Assembly (NCBI GenBank): GCA_933207985.1
Contig: OW240917.1
Location: forward strand, 247,094,595-247,158,594
Origin: Pelobates cultripes
Taxonomy: Eukaryota > Chordata > Amphibia > Anura > Pelobatidae
DNA: 64,000 nucleotides
Reading direction: 5' to 3'
The translations under genes and the position numbers were made by a program. The notes under the pieces were generated by a model, which had not been told where the DNA came from, did no database searches, and saw only the letters and a list, made by a program, of their open reading frames with translations. Shown piece by piece: positions 24,150 to 35,440 of the stretch; within the stretch, counting starts at the first letter, position 1, and the number at the start of each line of letters is the position of its first letter.

Positions 24150-24480
24150 TAACTTTTATTGCTCCAGAGCTCTGTGATTTATTTCTGCACGGTACAGCGA
24201 GTTTTACTGCAGTGGAGCTCTGTGACATTCATATACAGTGCACATTACTGTGTTACTGCTGTGAATATCTGTGGTGGACTCATACACTTCACCTCACTGA
24301 GCGTTTTATCACTCGAGCTCTATGATGCATTCTTCCACACTGCACATTACTGTGTTTTGTTGACGTAGAGTTCTGTGATGTGCATTTTAATGCTGGGGAA
24401 TTGTGTTACTTTTATTCACAATGTCTATCTGTTTATTAATGTGAATATCATTGATATGGAGCTCTATGAAACAATAACTG
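24150..24480. repeat. Degenerate tandem repeat (~60-100 bp period)
   Basis: The words GAGCTCTGTGA or GAGCTCTATGA recur about five times, interleaved with TGCACATTACTGTGTT. Units vary in length and sequence, indicating an old tandem array. Confidence 0.5.
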
Positions 24481-27400
24481 GCTGAAGATGTTCCGAAACC
24501 TTTTTTTCTCAATCTGTTTGTTCTCAAAGTCAAACAAACCTAAGTATAGTTTTGTCCAGACCCCAAAAAGCAAAAAAAAATGATACTACACAAAATCAGA
24601 CTAGTTATCTATCAATTCTCTCAGCAACAAAATAACTTGCACTGCATAGAGCTTAGCACAGGAGCTGAACCTTTATTCCCAAAATAATATCCACAAATAA
24701 ACAGATCAGGGTTCCCTGTTCCCTCTATTGACCATTAGTAAACTGAACTAAGAACAAAATCAGATACCGCAGAATATTCGCGACCCAGAGCCATTTTCCG
24801 AATGGCGAAGGTTGTCATATTTTCAATATTTTTAGTGCAACTTTTTTTTTAAGGAGACATTCTTTTACCATTAAAACACTCCTTCTGGACACAGGTTATT
24901 GAATAGAACGATTATGCGAAAAGAACTCGTCAGTGCCATTTTTTTTTAGCGCAGTGAGATTTGCTCATTTGAGCCATTTGTCTTTGCAGAAGCCAATGAG
25001 CTGTAGCATCCCACATTGTCACATGTGACAGAAAAAGTGCTATCTAAAAAAAAACTAAAAAACATGTACGTTTTTTTTCTCTCTACCCATTACTTGTTTA
25101 CATCATAAATAAATCGTCTGTGATGAGTGTGACATTCTTGGCATTTTTACACCACTTTAACCTAGGCGCTCCTAATCCTTCATTAATGGTGTTTTAATAT
25201 AAATGGCCAATCGTTTAGTTACTGTTTCACTGACAGGTTGACAGATGTGCGTCGTTCTTGATAATCCTGTCTGCAGGCCGTAGAACTACTGCACTACTTA
25301 AAAAAACAAACTTAAAAAAAAAGGGGGGGGGAATGATCGCACAGTAATCGCTGGTTAGAAACTGTCTTAATGCTGGATTTGTATTGCGACAAGTGGGAAT
25401 AAAATCTGCTCTGTAACTAGTATGTAGTGGGCATGTTTAATAAGCAGTCTATGGTTAATAAGCTGCAAGTCGCAATTGGCATTACTGTATTTGAAGACGT
25501 TCAGCAGCTCTACTTTGTGGGTGGGAAAAAAAAGTTTAAAATGTCCTATTCTTAGGTGCTTAATATGCAGGCCCTGTGTACAGGCCTCGCAACCATACCA
25601 CTGACTGTCCTGATTTTAGAATCCTGTCCTGCCATCTTCACATTTTACCATGGTGTCCTGCTTTTGGGCACACCATGGAACTGTCCCAGACTAGATGAGC
25701 CAAACGGTTCTTATCTGCCGTCACATGTATCTATGTTTCTATGTCCCCAAAAAGCGTGGTGCCAGCACATTAATAGACATGCATGAGCATTAGGTCCAAC
25801 CTTGGTTTGCTGTCCTTGTTGAATAAAAGCCATGTGCATGGTCCAACCTTGGTTTGCTGTCCTGGGATGCATTCACGCTAATGGGCGTTCCTCTTTATGG
25901 GACACTGATGTTGGTGTGTATGAGGATACATCACAATCACCTACAAATATCAAGATAACAGGGGCCCTTTATATTGGAGCCTAATAGCTGGGACGTTGCT
26001 AGGTTGCATCACCACCAGGGGCGTTAACCCAAGGGTAAATGTTATATTGACTTACGCCCCTCCCAAAATCTTATATTGTAATCTGCCTTATGTCCAACCT
26101 TAAACCATAATATCTTAAAGTAAGGTATGAGGACCTCCTCACCTTACTTTGTCAGGAAAAACATGGAAACTGGAACTTAGCTTAAGGTGAAGAAAACTGT
26201 TAGAGAAACTTTTTCATAACTAGCCGGATATTGGAACGCTGCTATGTATGGAAGGACAAAAAATTCCAGAATTTTCCTATATTTAGAGATATGTTCCTTC
26301 ACCCCAGTAAATGCTATTTCAGCATTTAGTTTGAATAAAACAGTGGAGGTAAGAAACGTATTCACCCCCATTACACTTACATATTGAAAATTCTCCTTTA
26401 AGAAAGATTACTGTGTTGGGTAAGGACTTCTGGATTCTGTAATGCCATAACAAAGTCAAAATTGCTCACTCCCTCTGTGAATTAAGTGAAACTTTTAAAA
26501 CAGAAGACAAATCATTTAACGTTGTTGGGTTCCAGGCCAATGGGCATTTTAAGCCAACGTATTATGTCACACATTTGTACACATGTGGCAGCAGAACAGC
26601 ATTTATATGCTTGGGACGAGTTGTCGAACTTTTAGTTTTTTAAAGTTCAAACCTGCTTACTGGTATATTGACATTCGACACAAAAATAAAAGTGTGAGCC
26701 CAGATAGCCCCGGAAACATATTTTTGTTAATGAGGTCACAATTCAACGTGTTGTCTAAAATATGTCCCTTGGTCACCGAAGTGGTAGAATGTGTAGCCCA
26801 TTAATTGCATCCTGGAGAGTGGCACTTAGGGAATTCCCCTGAATATGAAAACCAGATAAATCACACTGATTGAATAATGCATTATTTGTGGAACAAATGA
26901 TTGTATGGTGTGTTGTAATTAGTCTTGGCCAAGTACGAATAAAGGTTGTGTAAACACCAAGTCATTTAGAAGAAAAAAAATATGATTTAAATCTACCCAG
27001 ATTAGAAAAATGTTCACATATTTCATAATTAATGCAAAACTGAAAGTTCTAAAGTTCTGTCCAAACTCGAACATATAAATGTTAAAGCATTCTGTTACAT
27101 TGACACTACAAGTTCGATTTTAGGATGCTTCTACCCCCAATCCTCCCCTTGCTACAGTTTCTTTTAGCACCCGATCATTTTCTCTTCTTTTAAACTTCTT
27201 TTATACGTTCTCCTTATCTTGTCTTTTTCAGATTTTCAGCCGATCCAGTGTAGAGTCTTTAGTAAATATTTTTGATATCTCATGCAATAGATGTAGATTT
27301 CAGCCAAAACATGCTGCATGGCCTCCACTGAATTGTCCCAGTAGAAAAAAGCATGTAAAAGTTGAGTAAAGTTAAACTCAATTTTCTATAGCTCAAATCT

Positions 27401-27530
27401 AGAGGAAAAGATAAGGATTGTTTTTAGAGCATCTGTTATTTATACCATTGTGCTGAGCAAGAGTGCTGTGTCTTACAAATAATAACCTGAGACTATTCTC
27501 GCTGCCCAGTACCATGCAGTTTTGCTCTTG
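24481..27530. other. Unique DNA, no gene seen
   Basis: A repeat fragment related to 2090-2190 lies at about 25600-25690, and a short LINE-tail fragment (CAGACTAGATGAGCC, TTCTTATCTGCCGTCACATG) at 25688-25742. A 23-bp direct repeat (CCAACCTTGGTTTGCTGTCC) occurs near 25795 and 25841. No coding sequence recognised. Confidence 0.45.
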
Positions 27531-27535
27531 GAGTG

Positions 27536-28254
27536 TGTCAGGTATACCTAACATTCATGCTGCCGCCGGAACCCACTTCCGGGTTCACGGCGCTTAGCTC
27601 CGCCCCTTTTTTCTGACGCGGTCTTTCCACGATACTTAGGAAGACCGCGCCAGATTCAAAGTGCTGGATTATTCACTCAGGTGCGGCAGTGAGATCAGCT
27701 GCTCTACTCGATGCTACCGGCTCATCTCTCAGACCTCGGCTTGTAAACGGATTTCTACCTTCTCATCTCTCAGACCTCGGCTTATAAACGGAATTCTACC
27801 TTCTCCTTTCCCAGACCTCTGCTTGTAAACGGATTTCTACCTTCTCCTCTCTCAGACCTCGGCTTGGACAAACGGACTTCCTTTCTCTCACTACTAAACT
27901 GCAGTTTGTTAAAAGAGACTCCTTCCTCTTCCTCCATTGGGTGAATTAACCCTTCCAGTGCCAGAGTGCTTCTAAGTTAAGTAAATCTTTTGTCAAGGAA
28001 AGCAAGTCATATCAATTAATTATAGTATTTAATTTCTTTAAACTCTCTGTTGACAAATAAGGATTGCTGCTAAGGCTAAAACTTCATTATTAAAATTCAA
28101 GTTGGAACTAACTTGGCATTTTCCTGATTATTATTTAAAGATACAGTCCACTGATTTCACTCCAATATAATAGGAGGTGAAACTTACTGTTCCTGCCCTC
28201 AGAAAATTCTGCAGTTGAGTTCCAATTAAAGAGGTATTACACAAAAGCATCACA
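27536..28254 (+). repeat. 5' LTR of Ty3/gypsy element (719 bp)
   Basis: It begins TGTCAGGTATACC and ends AAGCATCACA. A near-palindrome (CGCGGTCTTTCC / GGAAGACCGCG, 27617-27649) lies just upstream of the inferred transcript start. Four tandem copies of a 41-bp unit (CTCATCTCTCAGACCTCGGC at each start) occupy 27721-27890. Confidence 0.92.
27663..27674 (+). promoter_or_regulatory. Inferred transcript 5' end used as self-primer
   Basis: GCTGGATTATTC is the exact reverse complement of the 12 bases directly after the LTR (28255-28266). In Tf1/sushi-type elements the 5' end of the mRNA anneals to the primer-binding site and primes reverse transcription. Transcription is therefore inferred to start here. 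The inference rests on this complementarity alone. Confidence 0.65.
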
Positions 28255-28266
28255 GAATAATCCAGC
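28255..28266 (+). promoter_or_regulatory. Self-complementary primer-binding site
   Basis: GAATAATCCAGC follows the 5' LTR without a gap. It lacks the TGG start of a tRNA-primed site and pairs perfectly with 27663-27674. Confidence 0.75.
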
Positions 28267-28273
28267 CTTTTCA

Positions 28274-29398
28274 ATGGAACCAGAAGATATTAACTCTCAA
28301 GTTTCTGCCCTAACCAATAGAGTAGATACAATTGCTCAAGGGTTACAGGAATTGCAAATTACAAATGAGAGAATATTAACCTATGTTAGAGACATGCAAG
28401 GCCATCTTCCTCATGCCGCTCTTCAATCGGCTGGTGATCCTGCTGTCTGTAATCCAGAAAAATTTTATGGAGATAGAACAAAGTACAGAGAGTTTTTAAA
28501 TTCTTGCAAACTTCTGATAGCTTTGAAACCTCGATCTTACCTCACTGAAAGGTCAAAAGTTTGTTCAGTAATTTCCTTTCTAAGAGGTGAACCTATGGCT
28601 TGGGCCCATTCCTTTTTAGAGAATGATGATCCCATACTAGATTCACTGGATGAATTTTTTGAAGCTATGTCTTTATTATATGAAGATCCATATAAACAGG
28701 CTACTGCTGATTTAAACATCAGAACTCTCCACCAAAAGAACAGACCTGTTGAAGATTACATTGCCGAATTTAAAAGATGGGCTACAGAAACCCAATGGAA
28801 TGACATTACACTACGCAATCAATACCGTCTCGGATTATCAGAAGCTGTGAAAGATGAACTCTCTCGTATTGAACTTCCTCCCACCTTAAATGCATTGATT
28901 CAACTTTCCATTAGTATTGACAGACGTCTAAGAGAAAGAAGGGCTGAAAAAGTTCTTACTACTTCTAACTGGAGAAAACATTTTACTACTCCAAAAATTC
29001 CTGAAAAATCTCTTCCTCACAATGAACCTATGGAAGTTGGTATAATAAGAAGCCCTCTTACTTCGGAAGAAAGGATAAGAAGGAGACAACTAAATTTGTG
29101 CATGTATTGTGCTTCAAAAGAACATCTAATCCCAGAATGTCCCCTACTAATCCATTCGAAAGCTGGTAAGCTTCATTCATCTACTTCTATATTGAACGTT
29201 CTTCAAAAAAGGAAAACATCTACTTATTTTTCTATATCTCTCATATTACAGTGGGATACAAAAAGAATCGTGACTGAAGCCATTATTGATTCTGGTGCTA
29301 ATGGAACCTTCCTTGATTTTTCTTTTGTTGCAAAGAATAAAATTCCGTGTGTTCGAAAAACCAATTTTATTCCAATCAGAGTTATTGATGGTTCATGA
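28274..29398 (+). CDS. Gag-protease polyprotein of Ty3/gypsy element (374 aa)
   Basis: The ATG lies 19 nt after the LTR. Residues 1-60 are coiled-coil-like. About 60-230 form a retrotransposon-Gag capsid region (FYGDRTKYREFLNSC, then MAWAHSFLE). A zinc knuckle CX2CX4HX4C (CMYCASKEHLIPEC) sits near residues 277-290 and would bind the element RNA. The frame runs on without a shift into a retropepsin start with the catalytic DSGA motif (IIDSGANGTFLDF, near residue 337). It then stops just after VIDGS at the deletion junction. The Gag part looks intact, the protease is cut short, and RT should have followed. Gag and protease share one frame, as in Tf1-like elements. Confidence 0.88.
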   Translation: MEPEDINSQVSALTNRVDTIAQGLQELQITNERILTYVRDMQGHLPHAALQSAGDPAVCNPEKFYGDRTKYREFLNSCKLLIALKPRSYLTERSKVCSVISFLRGEPMAWAHSFLENDDPILDSLDEFFEAMSLLYEDPYKQATADLNIRTLHQKNRPVEDYIAEFKRWATETQWNDITLRNQYRLGLSEAVKDELSRIELPPTLNALIQLSISIDRRLRERRAEKVLTTSNWRKHFTTPKIPEKSLPHNEPMEVGIIRSPLTSEERIRRRQLNLCMYCASKEHLIPECPLLIHSKAGKLHSSTSILNVLQKRKTSTYFSISLILQWDTKRIVTEAIIDSGANGTFLDFSFVAKNKIPCVRKTNFIPIRVIDGS

Positions 29399-31425
29399 TT
29401 CACCCCTAGCTGGACATCCTGGAATAAAGAAAACTCTTGAAGTAACTTCACGATATTATTGGTGGCCTCGCCAAGATAGAACCATTGAATTATATGTCAA
29501 AACTTGTCCTATCTGTCAAAGGTCCAAATCTGAACATAATCAACCTTTTGGATTACTACTTAACTTACCTATTCCAGAAAAACCTTGGCAATCCATTTCT
29601 ATGGATTTTCTTGTTGACCTTCCTCCATCCCGACAGTTCACCACTATTCTTGTTGTTGTGGACCGCTTCACTAAAATGTCCCATTTCATCTCTTTAAAAA
29701 AATTACCCTCCTCCGTAGAATTGTCCAAAGTCTTTATTGATAATATTGTAAAGCTTCATGGTCTTCCAGAAGAAATTATTTCTGATAGGGGGACACAATT
29801 TACCTCCAAATTCTGGAAAGAGATGTGTCTCTCTCTTCAAATTCAACGCAAACTCTCTTCTGCCTATCATCCCCAAACTAATGGGCAAACAGAGAGAGTT
29901 AATCAATGTTTGGAACAATATCTCCGATGTTATTGTTCATACCTGCAAGATGACTGGACCACTTGGTTACCTATGGCTGAATTTTCTTACAATAATACCA
30001 TTCATTCTAGTACGAAAATGACTCCTTTTTTCTCCAACTATGGTTTTCATCCGTCCTCATTTCCCATCCCATCTAATTCTTCATCCAATCCCACGGTTAC
30101 TTCAAAAAATGAATTTATGTCTTCTCTATTCCTTAAATTACGGGAGAATCTTCAACTCGCCCAAAACTACCAGAAAAAGTTTTTTGACCATAATAGAAGA
30201 ATTCCCCCTCCTTATAAAGTGGGGGATCTTGTCTGGCTCTCTTCAAAAAATATTACCACAAACCGTCCTTCAAAGAAATTGAGCTCTCTTTTTCTTGGTC
30301 CTTTTCAAATAACTACAATCATCAATGATAACGTTGTTAAATTAAAACTTCCTTTTTTTTTTTTTCAAATAATATCTTACTTTTATTAACTATTAAATCT
30401 GTATTTTTTTTGTAAAATTAACTTAAATTTTTTTTTAAATATGATTTTTATTAATGTATTTGCAACGTATTTTCAACAAAAATAGGCAAGGGGTGGGGGG
30501 ATGGGACTCGCAGGTCCCTGGAAACAACAACATAAAGTATTTGCTTTTGGGCTCGCAGGCCCCATTGAACGATGCGGACTCGCAGGTCCCACGCATTCCA
30601 AACAGCTAATAATGAGTACCTTTGTCCCATGTGTTGCACTCTTTTTCTTTTTTTTTTTTTTTTCTTTTTTTTATTTATATTGATAATTTGTTACAGTTTT
30701 TATTGCATAACATGTGAATAGATTGGTGGGAACTCGTAGGTTTTCGACCTGCTTTACATTATTAGGTCTTGTGAGGTGCCTAGATTCTCATGAGCAAGGC
30801 ATAAAATAAGATACGAAGGTCCCTAGGTATCCTAGTCAGATGGCTCATAACTTGAAAACGTAAACTATCAAAAGAAAACTAGTATCGAGTGGACAGATAG
30901 AGGAGCACAAAACATTGTGTTCCGATAAAGTAATGTCAGTTTGTCGTGTAACATGTCTGAGTTGCGGGATTACGGCCGTCAGGCGGTCCCTAATTCTGTC
31001 TGCAGTCGCTTGCCGGAGTTCAGGTGGTGAGTGTAGTAGCGTGTGGGTACCCTAAGCCGTTAGATGTCGGCGTGTGTGTGTGTGTCCGTGTGGTTGGGGG
31101 AGGACCGTGTCCCTTCGTTTGTGGGGTGCTTCCTCCAAGTTTTAAACTTCATCCAGTATTCCATGTCTCTTTGCTTAAACCACACATCCCTGATCCTTTC
31201 CATAGAGAAATAGTAACAACTCCTGAACCTATCATCGTCCAAGGTGAAGAAGAATATGAAATTCATAAGATTTTGGATTCTCGTATCCACCGTGGCTCTT
31301 TACAATACCTTATCAGATGGAAAGGTTATGGAGTTGATGAAGATACCTGGGAAGATTCATCTAATGTTCATGCAAAGAGATTAGTTGATGCTTTTCACAA
31401 ACGCTACCCCTCTAAACCGAAATAA
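29388..31425 (+). pseudogene. Ty3/gypsy integrase and chromodomain, interrupted
   Basis: The reading enters in a different frame from Gag-protease, directly at the zinc-binding domain (HDSPLAGHPG ... TCPICQRSK). The DDE core follows: MDFLVDLP, then SDRGTQFTS, then NGQTERVN, with 35 residues between the second Asp and the Glu. A GPF motif (FLGPF) follows near 30298. After KLKLP the frame is broken by the insert at 30354-31128. It resumes as PSFKLHPVFHVSLLKPH and a chromodomain (YEIHKILDSR ... YLIRWKGYG ... TWEDSSN) ending at the stop at 31425. The chromodomain normally directs integration to histone-marked chromatin. All catalytic integrase residues are still present, but without RT and with the interruption the protein cannot be complete. 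Confidence 0.88.
30354..31128 (-). mobile_element. Retroposon-like insert in the integrase/chromodomain gene
   Basis: The flanks carry the 6-bp duplication CTTCCT (30348-30353 and 31129-31134). The left border is a run of about 13 T, that is, a poly-A tail if the insert is read on the minus strand, as for a LINE or SINE copy in reverse orientation. Inside, CTCGCAGG(T/C)CC-type words recur four times, a second T-rich tract lies at 30643-30672, and GT-rich sequence lies near the right border. No protein is recognisable and the family is unknown. Confidence 0.6.
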
Positions 31426-31446
31426 GTGCACCCAGAGGATGCCCCA

Positions 31447-31460
31447 TGAGAAGGGGGTAC
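31447..31460 (+). other. Polypurine tract of Ty3/gypsy element
   Basis: GAGAAGGGGG followed by TAC lies immediately before the 3' LTR, where plus-strand DNA synthesis would be primed. Confidence 0.7.
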
Positions 31461-32180
31461 TGTCAGGTATACCTAACATTCATGCTGCCGCCGGAACCCA
31501 CTTCCGGGTTCACTGCGCTTAGCTCCGCCCCTTTTTTCTGACGCGGTCTTTCCACGATACTTAGGAAGACCGCGCCAGATTCAAAGTGCTGGATTATTCA
31601 CTCAGGTGCGGCAGTGAGATCAGCTGCTCTACTCAATGCTACCGGCTCCACTTCTCAGACCTCGGCTTGTAAACGGATTTCTACCTTCTCATCTCTCAGA
31701 CCTCGGCTTATAAACGGAATTCTACCTTCTCCTCTCCCAGACCTCGGCTTGTAAACGGATTTCTACCTTCTCCTCTCTCAGACCTCGGCTTGGACAAACG
31801 GACTTCCTTTCTCTCACTACTAAACTGCAGTTTGTTAAAAGAGACTCCTTCCTCTTCCTCCATTGGGTGAATTAACCCTTCCAGTGCCAGAGTGCTTCTA
31901 AGTTAAGTAAATCTTTTGTCAAGGAAAGCAAGTCATATCAATTAATTATAGTATTTAATTTCTTTAAACTCTCTGTTGACAAATAAGGATTGCTGCTAAG
32001 GCTAAAACTTCATTATTAAAATTCAAGTTGGAACTAACTTGGCATTTTCCTGATTATTATTTAAAGATACAGTCCACTGATTTCACTCCAATATAATAGG
32101 AGGTGAAACTTACTGTTCCTGCCCTCAGAAAATTCTGCAGTTGAGTTCCAATTAAAGAGGTATTACACAAAAGCATCACA
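31461..32180 (+). repeat. 3' LTR of Ty3/gypsy element (720 bp)
   Basis: Same ends and 41-bp tandem repeats as the 5' LTR. Differences include CACTGCGC for CACGGCGC, ACTCAATG for ACTCGATG, and a small change at the first 41-bp unit. Confidence 0.92.
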
Positions 32181-32431
32181 GAGTGTTTGCCACAGATTCC
32201 ACTATTCTCAAAAAAGTGTTCTATGACATAACATATACAGCCACACGGTCAGTCTCACTGTGTTTCCCATGCTATTTACAGAATACCCACTATCAGAGAA
32301 TCCAGAAGTGTGCCATTAGCCCAGTGTTCCGAGCAAGGGTGCCTTAGAACCATCGTACAGTGCTTACCAACAGTGCTACTTTGCCACAGTGAGCAAAATT
32401 CATGCAATTTTGACTCAAAAGTCAAGGATAC

Positions 32432-33262
32432 TGTATCAGACCTAGGGTAACCCAACTGGTTACCTCCACTAATACCTTTCCTTCAGCCAGTCAGGAACCA
32501 TTTACAGTAGGAAGGACATTCCCCACCCATTAACTGGACGGCACACAGTCCTGGAGGTACAACACAATTTTATTGGTCACACATGGCTTCTATGCATAAC
32601 CCCATGCAAGGGGTTTACAATACAAACATGCAAGCATACATCCCAGGATCCTCCTCCTCCATGGAGCCCCAGTGCGGGAAGGGACGCTGCTCCCTTTGTC
32701 CCCAATGCTTACTAAACCCACAGGGTTTCCCACACCAACCATCAGGGGTCTTCTTACCTAGAGCCTCTTTGCCTGCGAGACTAGGCACTGGAAAAAATGA
32801 CTGTCCCTTTGTCTCCCAGGCACAGAAACCCTGCCCGCAGGAAAGAGCTGGTCCCTCAGGCTCATGAGAGCCCGCCAAACTCGCCAGTGCCCCAAAAGTG
32901 CCCACACCAATCTAAGGGACCCTCGCATCGGTTCCTCGATCGACTAGTTTCTATTTGCGAGATCCTGGTGTGAAACCCAGACAAGGGAAGCGTCTCCTTT
33001 CAGGGTATGAATGCTCCCCCGACTGGCATTCATCATTAATTGTTTCCCTTGCAGTTTGCGGTTTTGACACTTAGGTTGCGAGGTGGGAACATTCTATTCT
33101 AACATTCTAAATGAGGGATTGGGGTGGTCCCCGTTCGGTAGGTGAATGAATTCCCTTTGTGGAAACACTCTCGAAGGTGGAGTGGGCACAAAAAGCAAAC
33201 ATACAGGGGAAATAGATGTAAAAGAAAGGGAAAACCCATGAACAGGCAACTGTTCAGCCACA
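32432..33262 (-). mobile_element. Solo LTR, minus strand, TSD GATAC
   Basis: Read on the minus strand it begins TGTGGCTGAACAG and ends GGTCTGATACA, with the perfect duplication GATAC at 32427-32431 and 33263-33267. AATAAA on the minus strand at 32569-32574 is followed by a TTGTACCTCCAGGAC/GTCCAGTTAATGGGTGGGG segment, similar to the one after the poly(A) signal of the 19674 LTR. The minus-strand frame of 96 codons and its plus-strand shadow are not protein-like. Confidence 0.65.
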
Positions 33263-33530
33263 GATACGTCCATGTATTTTACATAAAAATGTTGCAGTCT
33301 ATTCGTGGAAAAATGTGCAGTTTAAGAACATTAACACCAATTCAAATGGAAAGTACATGAGGACACCCCCTCTCCTCTGTCTAGTGTGAGTTTCTTTCCT
33401 CTGCATTATTAGGCCATTGGGCTTGGTGTACATTCTCACACAAGCCAAATTTGGTAAAATGGTAAAATGTCCCTATTAAGGTGTTCTTATGTTGAATTGG
33501 GATTAATTGACTAATGTCTAGTTACCGCTG

Positions 33531-34055
33531 CTGGGTTACATAGTTACATAGCTGAAAAGAGACTTGCGTCCATCGAGTTCAGCCTTCCTCACATTTGTTT
33601 TTTGCTGTTGATCCAAAAGAAGGCAAAAAACCCAGTTTGAAGCATTTCCAATTTTGCAACAAGCTAGGAAAAAAATTCCTTCTTGACCCCAGAATGGCAG
33701 TCAGATTTATCCTTGGATCAAGCAGTTATTACCCTACATTGAAAGATTATATCCTTGAATATTCTGTTTTTGCAAGTTTGCATCTAGTAGCTGTTTGAAC
33801 ATCTGTATGGACTCTGATAAAACCACTTCTTCAGGCAGAGAATTCCACATCCTTATTGTTCTTACAGTAAAAAAACCTTTCCTTTGCCTTAGACGAAATC
33901 GTCTTTCTTCCAGTCTAAACGCATTACCTCGTCCTATGTAAAGTCCGGTTTGTGAATAGATTTCCACACAATGGTTTGTATTGGCCCCGAATATATTTGT
34001 ATAATGTTATCATATCCCTTCTCAGGCAATGTTTTTCTAAACTAAATAGGTTAAC
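33531..34055 (-). mobile_element. LINE 3' end with C-terminal coding remnant
   Basis: Minus-strand translation of 33967-33734 gives RLEERRFRLRQRKGFF, then IRMWNSLPEEVV and MFKQLLDANL. This is the C-terminal tail downstream of reverse transcriptase in CR1/L2-like elements. The left border (TTACATAGTTACATAGCTG) is the 3' end. No RT catalytic domain is present. A decayed relative lies at 11208-11490. Confidence 0.7.
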
Positions 34056-34620
34056 TCCTTAAACGAAAGATCACCTTCAACTGAGTGGTGGTGCAGAAAA
34101 TGTATTCCGTTTATTATTACAACAAGGATATTGCTCCTAAATCCTCACCCAACACACTAAGTGCACCAATTTGTATTCATTGAAATTCCAGAACAATATC
34201 TTTGCCAGTTTAATGTAAGTTAATGGGGCTTTTTTTGTTTTGTTTCAAAGTGAGTCAGGCGATATCTGGACACTTTCCCAAACGGCATTTATCCCACAGT
34301 AAACACAAAAGCATTAACAAGAGAATAGACCTTTTTTTTTTTTTACCATAACGAGATGTTTGCCGTTGATAAATAATATAATTGTGTGACTATTTTCTAA
34401 TCCTTAATTAAATGTGACTCTTACACTGGTTTACTGGCTTTTAAAATGTCATAGGACACATTAAAAGAAAAAAAGACTTGACAACAAGTAGTAGTACATT
34501 TGAGAAATATATATTTTTTTAAACTCATGGATGTTGTATATGTTTATCTCCCAAGAGAAATTTCATAAAATACACACAAGCTGAACAAAAATGTGTCTAT
34601 GCAATTTGTATGCTGTACAC
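34056..34620. other. Unique DNA, no gene seen
   Basis: AT-rich sequence with T/A runs near 34331 and 34510. Nothing recognised. Confidence 0.4.
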
Positions 34621-34855
34621 AAGCATTATGAATGCTTTCCTATGAGACTGGCTGAATGCGCGGGCAGCTCCTGCCGCGCATGCGCATTGAGCCAAAGAGG
34701 AGGAGAAGAGGCGGAGAGGAGGAGGAGAGCTCCCCGCCCGGCGCTGGAGAAAGGTAAGATTTTAACCCCTTCCTCTCCCCAGAGCCTGGCGGGAGGGTGT
34801 CCCTGAGGGTGGGGGCACTCTCAGGGCACTATAGTGCCAGGAAAACAAGTATGGG
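34621..34855 (+). mobile_element. T2-like MITE fragment, both ends missing
   Basis: The sequence follows the right half of the 6312 copy: ATTATGAATGCTTTCCTATG, GCGCATGCGCAT, GGAGAAAGGTAAG and GGGCACTATAGTGCCAGGAA. It stops before the terminal TTAA. Confidence 0.65.
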
Positions 34856-35059
34856 ATATATTGACTAACAACTTTTCAGTGAACTATACGAGGCACACAT
34901 TTATTGAGACTGGGAGGATATGATGTCCTGTATATTTCAATGCAGCTTTAATTTAATTTTTAGAACTATGCTTTATGTTCTAGTGAACCTGTATGTGCAT
35001 CGGCCTTGCCGCTAGTTTGCTGTATCCTTTTGATGTACTATAATATCCCTTGAAATGCT

Positions 35060-35440
35060 TTGATGCTCAAAAATGCTGTTTTGCTACTTCTTGCAGACGA
35101 TTGGATAATCGTTCACGTCAAGCGCAACGCACTTGACGTCTGCCGTCATTACGCACGTGCCTGCCGATACAGGAAGTCACTGGAGATGTTGAACTTGCCG
35201 GGGCTATGGAAAGTTACCACACATCTGATCCTTTATGTGTTTCTGATTACTTGAGGGCGGCGCTCAGGGTCATGAGCACTTTGTTTGTGTATATATTGTC
35301 TGTACTTTGTCCTCTAATAAACTGTGGTAGCATCTTGGTGTGCACATTTATACTGGATGCGCAGGACTCTTTTTCCTTCATTGTTTGACAAATTACATTG
35401 CTGGCACTACAGTGTGGAGCTTCTACAGCACAGATTTAAC
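35060..35440 (+). repeat. Possible retroposon or LTR fragment with poly(A) signal
   Basis: A more GC-rich patch (CAAGCGCAACGCACTTGACG, GAGGGCGGCGCTCAGGG) in AT-rich surroundings ends near AATAAA at 35316. Composition and layout suggest a dispersed element, but no borders or TSD were found. Confidence 0.3.

Larger units (their letters stand above)
27536..32180 (+). mobile_element. Ty3/gypsy chromovirus, defective, TSD GAGTG
   Basis: Two LTRs (27536-28254 and 31461-32180) with TG...CA ends are flanked by the perfect 5-bp duplication GAGTG (27531-27535 and 32181-32185). Between them, in order, are a self-complementary primer-binding site, a Gag-protease frame, an integrase, a chromodomain and a polypurine tract. 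RT and RNase H are absent, and an insert of about 775 bp splits the integrase from the chromodomain. The LTRs differ at only a handful of positions (about 1%), so the insertion is fairly young. Chromodomain plus self-priming places it with the Tf1/sushi-type lineage. Confidence 0.92.
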
